Assembly (NCBI GenBank): GCA_016934895.1 | Contig: JAFGRZ010000155.1 | Coordinates: 1-29,069, forward strand | DNA length: 29,069 nucleotides | From: Candidatus Aminicenantota bacterium | GTDB taxonomy: Bacteria > Acidobacteriota > Aminicenantia > Aminicenantales > UBA8522 | Direction: 5' to 3' | Shown: piece by piece, positions 23,470 through 29,069 of the stretch | Layout: each line of letters opens with the position of its first letter | How positions within the stretch are numbered: the stretch's first letter is position 1 | Translations under genes and position numbers: made by a program | The notes under the pieces: model-generated | What the model was told of the DNA's origin: nothing | Database searches by the model: none | The model's input: only the letters and a program-made list of their open reading frames with translations

Positions 23470-26400
23470 TGAAGATCGTCAAGTTCTCGATCAACCGACC
23501 GGTCTCCGTCTTCATGTTCACGGTGGCGGCGATCATCTTCGGTTTCATCTCCTATTCCAAGCTCAAGCTGAACCTCCTGCCCAAGATCTCCTATCCCACG
23601 CTGACCATCAAGACCGAATATCCGGGCACCGCCCCTTCGGAGATCGAAAACATCATCTCCAAGCCGATCGAGGAGACCTGCGGGGTCGTCGACAACGTCG
23701 TCCGCATCTCTTCGGTCTCCCGGGCCGAGCTCTCCGAGGTCACCGTGGAATTCGCTTGGCACACCAACATGGACTTTTCCACCCTGAAGCTCAGGGAAAA
23801 GCTGGACCTGCTGAGGCTTCCCGTCGGGGCGACCAAACCGGTCATCCTCCGCTATGATCCCAACCAGGAACCGATCATGAGATTGGGGTTGTCCGGCGAC
23901 GCCGACCTGGCCCGCATCCGCTATGTCGCCGAACGCGAGATCAAGCAGGCCCTGGAAAGCATCGAGGGGGTCGCCGCCTGCTCCATCTCGGGCGGCCTGG
24001 AGGACGAGATCCACATCGACCTTGACGAGCGGCGGCTCAGCCTGCTCAATATCCCCATCACCACCGTGGCCAACCGCTTGGCCCAGGAAAACGTCAACCT
24101 TTCGGCGGGCATCCTGAAACAGAAGGACAGCCAATACCTGGTCCGCACCGTCAACCAGTTCCAGGATGTCGAGGAGATCAAGGGCATCATCGTCGAGAAG
24201 CGCGGCGACGTCCAGATCACGCTGGGCAGTGTCGCCGACGTCTTCCGGGGATACAAGGAACGCAAGGTCATCTCCCGGATCAACGACCGGGAATGCATCG
24301 AGGCGGCCATCTACCGGGCGGCCGACGCCAACACGGTCTCGGTGGCCGACGCCGTCACCGCGCGGCTGAAGGCGGTCCAGGACAACATCCTGAAACCCCG
24401 GAACCTGGATTACGTGATCATCACCAACCAGGCCAAGTTCATCAAGAACACTATCCAGGAAGTCAAACAGACGGCCGTTTACGGAGGGATCCTGGCGGTC
24501 CTGGTGCTGCTCTACTTCCTCAAGGATTTCCGGAGCACCCTGATCATCGGCACCGCCATCCCCATTTCGGTCATTATCACGTTCTTCCTTATGTATTCCT
24601 CCAATATCACCCTGAATATCATTTCGCTCGGAGGATTGGCCCTCGGCATCGGCATGCTGGTCGACAACTCGATTGTCGTCCTGGAGGCGATCCAGCGATA
24701 CCGGGAACAGGGAACGACTCCTTACGACTCCGCCCTCCAAGGGACGACGGAGGTCGCCGGGGCCGTGACCGCTTCCACTTTCACCACCGTGGCCGTCTTT
24801 TTCCCGATCGTTTTCGTCGAAGGGATCGCCGGTCAGCTGTTCAAGGACATGGCGCTCACCGTCACTTATTCACTGCTGGCTTCGCTCGTCGTCTCCCTGA
24901 CCCTGGTGCCGATGCTCAATGTGACGCTCCGCCGGGAGAATTCCAAGGAGCGGGTCGGCAAAGCCCTCCGGTTCATCCTCCGACCCGTGGACAAGCTTTA
25001 TGACAGAATCTTTCATTCCTACCAGAGAGCACAGACGCTCTCCTTCGCTCGCCGCCGGTTCATTTTCATCGGAGTCTTCCTGGCGTTCATCGCCTCCATT
25101 TTCGCGATCCGGTTCATGGGCCAGGAGCTGATCCCCGTCATCTCCCAAGGAGAGTTTATCATCAACGTCGAGTTCCAGCCGGGAACTTCCCTCAAGGAAA
25201 ACGCGGCCATCGTCTCGGATATCTCGGGCGCGTTGCGAGACACCGATGAAATCGACAGCATCTACGAGCTCATCGGGAAAGGGTCCCGGGGCGGGATTTC
25301 CTTCCAGGAAGAACGGGAGAATCTTTCCGAATTCACCATCCGCCTGAAACCGGGCATCCTGGGGAGGAGGGAGGACCGGATCATGGACCGGGTCAGGGCG
25401 GACCTGGAACGTTTCCCGACGACCGAGGTCAAGGTCTACAAACCCCGCCTGTTCTCTTTCAAGGCCCCCCTGGAAGTGGTCGTGTCCGGGAACGACCTCG
25501 ACAAGATCAAAGAAATCTCGGACGATCTTCTGGCCAAAATGCGGGGCATTCCGGGGCTCATCGACCTCAAATCGAGCATGGAGGAGGGCTACCCGGAGAT
25601 CCAGATCATTTTCGACCGGGCCGTTCTGGCCAGCCAGGACATGACCATCAACTCCGTGGGCTCGCAGATTCGGAACAAGATCGAAGGAAACGTGGCTACG
25701 CGGTTCATTGAATCCGACCGGGAGGTGGATATCCGGGTTCGGCTCTCCGAGGACGACCGGGACCGGGTGGAAAAGATCAGCCGGATCCAGATCCAGAACG
25801 GTCTGGATGTGATGGTGCCGCTGCAGGCGCTGGCCGATATCCACATCAAGGAGGGGCCCGCGGAGATCCGGCGGATCAGCCAGCAGAAATCGGCGGTCAT
25901 CACCGGGAATATCTCCGGCATCTCCCTCGACGACGCCAAGGCGAAGGTGATGGCGGCGGTCGGGACACTCCCGCGTTCGCCGGACATCTCCGTCTACCTG
26001 GCGGGCCAAAGCATGGAGCAGGATGTGGCCTTCTCCTCGATGATCTTCGCTATTTTCCTGGCCGTGTTCCTTGTCTATCTCGTCATGGCCTCCCAGTTCG
26101 AATCCTTCAAGAAACCGTTCATCATCATGTTCACCATCCCCTTGGGGATCATCGGTGTCGTGATCATCGGACTGGCCAGCGGCATGTCCGTCAACGTGAT
26201 CGTGCTCATCGGGCTGATCATCCTTTCGGGCATCATCGTCAACAATGCCATCGTGCTGGTGGACTATATCGGCCGGCTTCAGAGGCAGGGCATGCCCAAG
26301 AGGGAGGCCATCCGGATGGCGGCCCGGGTGCGCTGGCGGCCGATCCTCATGACCACGATCACCACGGTCCTGGGGTTGATGCCCATGGCCCTGGACTTCA

Positions 26401-26606
26401 ACGAGGGATTCGAAATCCGCATCCCCCTGGCGTTGACCTTGATCGGCGGGCTGATCTTCGGAACCTTCCTCACGTTGATCTTCATCCCCCTCGTCTACGA
26501 CTGGGTGGTCCGGGAGCCCGCTGAACAGGAGAGCCGGCTGATGGCCATCCTCAAGGGTCTCAAGATGACTCTCACCCTTGACAAGGCGAAGCCGAGGAAA
26601 CCGTGA
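23469..26606 (+). CDS. RND family efflux pump, inner-membrane subunit 1
   Basis: A full-length 1045-residue resistance-nodulation-division transporter, proton driven, with the usual 12 helices and two large periplasmic loops. It starts with the family pattern FSINRPVSVFMFTVAAIIFG. Transmembrane helix 4 reads GMLVDNSIVVLEA, placing D399-N400 where AcrB has Asp407-Asp408. Helix 10 reads SGIIVNNAIVLVDY, with Asn925-Asn926 in the region of AcrB Lys940. The relay therefore differs from drug-exporting AcrB and resembles the VDN/VNN branch common outside Proteobacteria. Starts by TGATG overlap with the adaptor, and its stop overlaps the next pump's GTG by 4 nt. The substrate is unknown. Confidence 0.95.
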   Translation: MKIVKFSINRPVSVFMFTVAAIIFGFISYSKLKLNLLPKISYPTLTIKTEYPGTAPSEIENIISKPIEETCGVVDNVVRISSVSRAELSEVTVEFAWHTNMDFSTLKLREKLDLLRLPVGATKPVILRYDPNQEPIMRLGLSGDADLARIRYVAEREIKQALESIEGVAACSISGGLEDEIHIDLDERRLSLLNIPITTVANRLAQENVNLSAGILKQKDSQYLVRTVNQFQDVEEIKGIIVEKRGDVQITLGSVADVFRGYKERKVISRINDRECIEAAIYRAADANTVSVADAVTARLKAVQDNILKPRNLDYVIITNQAKFIKNTIQEVKQTAVYGGILAVLVLLYFLKDFRSTLIIGTAIPISVIITFFLMYSSNITLNIISLGGLALGIGMLVDNSIVVLEAIQRYREQGTTPYDSALQGTTEVAGAVTASTFTTVAVFFPIVFVEGIAGQLFKDMALTVTYSLLASLVVSLTLVPMLNVTLRRENSKERVGKALRFILRPVDKLYDRIFHSYQRAQTLSFARRRFIFIGVFLAFIASIFAIRFMGQELIPVISQGEFIINVEFQPGTSLKENAAIVSDISGALRDTDEIDSIYELIGKGSRGGISFQEERENLSEFTIRLKPGILGRREDRIMDRVRADLERFPTTEVKVYKPRLFSFKAPLEVVVSGNDLDKIKEISDDLLAKMRGIPGLIDLKSSMEEGYPEIQIIFDRAVLASQDMTINSVGSQIRNKIEGNVATRFIESDREVDIRVRLSEDDRDRVEKISRIQIQNGLDVMVPLQALADIHIKEGPAEIRRISQQKSAVITGNISGISLDDAKAKVMAAVGTLPRSPDISVYLAGQSMEQDVAFSSMIFAIFLAVFLVYLVMASQFESFKKPFIIMFTIPLGIIGVVIIGLASGMSVNVIVLIGLIILSGIIVNNAIVLVDYIGRLQRQGMPKREAIRMAARVRWRPILMTTITTVLGLMPMALDFNEGFEIRIPLALTLIGGLIFGTFLTLIFIPLVYDWVVREPAEQESRLMAILKGLKMTLTLDKAKPRKP

Positions 26607-29069
26607 ACCTTCCGGAGTTCGCCATCCGCAAGCCCGTCTCGGTCATCGTCGCGATGCTGATCTTCCTGACCATCGGGGTGATCTCCATCCTCAAGCTTCC
26701 CCTCGAGATGATGCCCGACACGTCGTTTCCCGGACTGATGGTCCAGATCCCCTATCCGTCCTCTTCGCCGGAGGAAGTGGACCGGACCATCACCCGGCCC
26801 GTCGAGGACGCTCTGGCCACGATCAACAACCTGGAGAACCTGAGCTCCACCTCCTCGGCGTCCGGGAGCTGGATCCACCTGGAGTTCCACGGCGGGACAA
26901 ACATGGACCTGGCGACCATGCAGATACGTGACAAACTCGACCTTGTCCGCGATCAGCTTCCCGACGACCTTGAGAACATCAACATCCGCCGCCGCTCCAT
27001 GAACGACCGGCCGGTCATCAATTTCAGCCTGTCCCTTCCGGGAGATCTGGACAACCTCTATTTCTGGTCGGAAAATTACCTCACCCAGCAGCTCGAGCGG
27101 ATCGGCGGCGTCGCCAGCGTGGATATCCGGGGGATCCGCAACAAGGTCCTCAACATCCATCTCAAGCCGGAGGTTTTCTACTCTTCCTCGATCCGCATCA
27201 GCGACCTGATCGACACCATCCGCGACAACAACGTCAACATCTCCGCCGGCTACGTGGAAGACGAGGAGAGGCGCTACGCCGCCCGCATCCCGGGAGAGCT
27301 GAAGATCCTGGAGGACGTCAAGAGCCTCCCGCTGAGCGACAAGGGCTTGACCATCGCCGACGTCGCCCGGGTGACCTACGACTATCCGGTCAAGGAAGAG
27401 TATGACCGCCTCGACGGAAATGAGATGGTCCGTTTCGAGATCTTTAGGGCCTCCAACGCCAATATCGTGGACGTCTGCCAATCCGTCAAAGCGACGATGG
27501 CCCGGATCAAAGCCACCGAGCCCGCCCTCAAGGACATGAGGGTCATTTATTTCCGCGACCAGTCCGAGGACATCCTGGAAAGCCTGCGCGATTTGAGCAT
27601 CTCCGGAGTGGTCGGCGGGCTCCTGGCCGTGGTCGTGCTGTTGTTTTTCCTGAGGAAATTCCGGTCGACGGTCATCATCGCCATCGCCATCCCCATGGCC
27701 ATGGTCTTCACCTTCAGCTTCATGTACCTTTACCGGGCTCTCTTCCGAGCCGACATCACCATCAACATCATCTCCCTGAGCGGCCTGATGATGTCGATCG
27801 GGATGCTGGTCGATAACTCCGTCGTCGTGCTGGAGAACATCTTCCGCCTGCGTCAGGAGAAAAAGCTCGACTCGGTGACGGCCTCTCTGCGCGGGGCGAG
27901 CGAGGTCGCCCTGGCCGTGACGGCCTCCACCCTGACGACACTGGTGGTCTTCGTCTCTCTCGGCTTCATGTCGTCGTCGGGATTCGGCCGTTTCATGAAA
28001 GATTTTGCGCTCACCATCTCCCTGGCTCTCATCGCCTCGTTCATCACGGCCCTGTCCTTTATCCCTCTCGGAGCCAGCCGGCTGCTCAAAGGGAAAGCCC
28101 GGGGAAAGGCCCGCTGGTTGGTCAAGCTGACGGATATATACGAACGGACGATCCGTCTCACGATCAAGAATTGGAGGACCAAGCTGACGGTTGCCGGCCT
28201 GGCGGTGATTCTCTTTTTCATCTCCTTCATGATGTTGAAGAACATTGAGCGGGAGTTCATGCCCGGCAGCGATGAGCGCGAGATCGATATCTCGGTCCTG
28301 ATGCCGCGCAGCACCACCATGGAAGAGATGAAATCCCTGTTCAAGCAGTTCGAGGAGATCCTCCTCTCCCGGAAGGACGAATTGGCGATCGATCATCTGA
28401 CGACCGAGTTCGGAACCCGCAGCCTGCGGCAGGGCCTTTACCGGGGGTCGCTCGAACTGAACCTGAAGGAAGAAGGCCCGTCGGTCACGGAGATCAAAGA
28501 AGATCTTAAAATCCTCCTTCCCCGAAAAGCGGGGATCACCTATGAATATGGACAGCGGTTCGGCCGGGGCGGACATTTCATGGGGATCGGAGTTGAGCTC
28601 ATCGGCCTGGATTACACCCGGCTGACCGAGTTGGCTCCGACCGTCATCGCCAAGCTCCGCACTTTGGAGAGTGTCGAGGACGTGACCAGCGATCTGGAGG
28701 GCGGGGATACCCAGCTCACCGTCCAGGTGGACAGGGAAAGGGCTGAGACATCCGGCGTCAGCAGCCGGATGGTGGCCCAGACCATCTCGTCCTCTCTCTC
28801 CGACCGGGCCATCGGGAAATTCAAGACGGAAAACCGGGAGATCGACATTATCCTCAAGATCCAGGGAGAACAAGGATTCAGCGAAGAGGACCTTCGCAAT
28901 CTCAGCCTGCCGACGGTATCCAAGCGCATCCCCCTGACCGCCGTTTCCACGATCTCTTACCGGATGGGCTCCGCCTCCATCCGCAAGGAAAACAAAAAGT
29001 CCAAACTGAACATCTGGGTCAACACCAAGTCGCAGGGAATGATGGCCATTTCGGAAGATGTCCGGCGAG
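26603..29069 (+). CDS. RND family efflux pump, inner-membrane subunit 2, 3' partial
   Basis: A second, different RND transporter; 822 residues are readable before the right edge, so about 200 (including the last helices) are missing. It opens FAIRKPVSVIVAMLIFL, like the first pump, but diverges strongly in the periplasmic loops. Helix 4 carries GMLVDNSVVVLEN with D404-N405. It starts at GTG, overlapping the first pump's stop (GTGA), so the two are probably made in fixed ratio. A tandem pair behind one adaptor recalls MdtABC, where two RND proteins form a mixed trimer. Whether that holds here is inference. Confidence 0.94.
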   Translation, partial: MNLPEFAIRKPVSVIVAMLIFLTIGVISILKLPLEMMPDTSFPGLMVQIPYPSSSPEEVDRTITRPVEDALATINNLENLSSTSSASGSWIHLEFHGGTNMDLATMQIRDKLDLVRDQLPDDLENINIRRRSMNDRPVINFSLSLPGDLDNLYFWSENYLTQQLERIGGVASVDIRGIRNKVLNIHLKPEVFYSSSIRISDLIDTIRDNNVNISAGYVEDEERRYAARIPGELKILEDVKSLPLSDKGLTIADVARVTYDYPVKEEYDRLDGNEMVRFEIFRASNANIVDVCQSVKATMARIKATEPALKDMRVIYFRDQSEDILESLRDLSISGVVGGLLAVVVLLFFLRKFRSTVIIAIAIPMAMVFTFSFMYLYRALFRADITINIISLSGLMMSIGMLVDNSVVVLENIFRLRQEKKLDSVTASLRGASEVALAVTASTLTTLVVFVSLGFMSSSGFGRFMKDFALTISLALIASFITALSFIPLGASRLLKGKARGKARWLVKLTDIYERTIRLTIKNWRTKLTVAGLAVILFFISFMMLKNIEREFMPGSDEREIDISVLMPRSTTMEEMKSLFKQFEEILLSRKDELAIDHLTTEFGTRSLRQGLYRGSLELNLKEEGPSVTEIKEDLKILLPRKAGITYEYGQRFGRGGHFMGIGVELIGLDYTRLTELAPTVIAKLRTLESVEDVTSDLEGGDTQLTVQVDRERAETSGVSSRMVAQTISSSLSDRAIGKFKTENREIDIILKIQGEQGFSEEDLRNLSLPTVSKRIPLTAVSTISYRMGSASIRKENKKSKLNIWVNTKSQGMMAISEDVRR

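Noticed and set aside
26495..28873. Very long open frame on the minus strand, 792 codons
   Set aside because: It lies wholly antisense to the second RND pump. Its translation is rich in Asp, Gly, Arg and His with no family motif. It is a by-product of high-GC codon use.

Overview
This is a GC-rich, gene-dense bacterial window with many overlapping start and stop codons. It carries Gram-negative envelope functions: an RND efflux system, several predicted lipoproteins, a periplasmic HtrA-type protease and secreted glycosidases. Gene content and protein style suggest a diderm, fermentative or saccharolytic lineage such as Acidobacteriota or Candidatus Aminicenantes. That placement is an impression, not a result: the window has no rRNA or other phylogenetic marker. 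I saw no tRNA, rRNA, CRISPR array, insertion sequence or prophage gene.

Layout. (1) 1-5959, minus strand: a six-gene unit hslV-hslU-FN3 lipoprotein-FAH family hydrolase-transaldolase-acyl-CoA carboxylase. The genes overlap or lie within 26 nt of each other, behind a good promoter at 5931-5959. The carboxylase runs off the left edge. (2) 6009-7012, plus strand: a small lipoprotein with a cohesin-like domain, then an orphan STAS-domain protein. (3) 7233-7592, minus strand: an AhpD/carboxymuconolactone decarboxylase-like protein. (4) 7682-12050, plus strand: an envelope and signalling unit of HtrA protease, diacylglycerol-kinase-like lipid kinase, HAMP/HD-GYP c-di-GMP phosphodiesterase and a repeat lipoprotein. 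It sits behind a near-consensus promoter whose start region is a perfect 16-bp inverted repeat. (5) 12235-14574, minus strand: a DUF456 membrane protein and an exported N-acyl-D-amino-acid deacylase. (6) 14913-21299, plus strand: a glycan-degradation cluster of nitroreductase, GH38 alpha-mannosidase, a GH29 fucosidase with a discoidin-like C-terminus, and a second GH29 fucosidase with its own promoter. (7) 21313-21985, minus strand: pyrE, with a perfect 17-bp palindrome abutting its -10 box. (8) 22216-29069, plus strand: an RND efflux operon of adaptor plus two tandem, different RND pumps. The second pump is cut by the right edge.

How the genes work together. The glycosidase cluster would release mannose and fucose from host, algal or microbial glycans at the cell surface. 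The neighbouring deacylase could recycle N-acyl-D-amino acids from peptidoglycan or lipopeptides. The HtrA-lipid kinase-HD-GYP unit links envelope quality control with c-di-GMP turnover. The RND pair resembles the MdtABC arrangement. No single locus is a clearly new defence or mobile system. The items most worth following are the two palindromic promoter regions, the cohesin lipoprotein, the tandem RND pair and the competing hairpins at 12071-12192.
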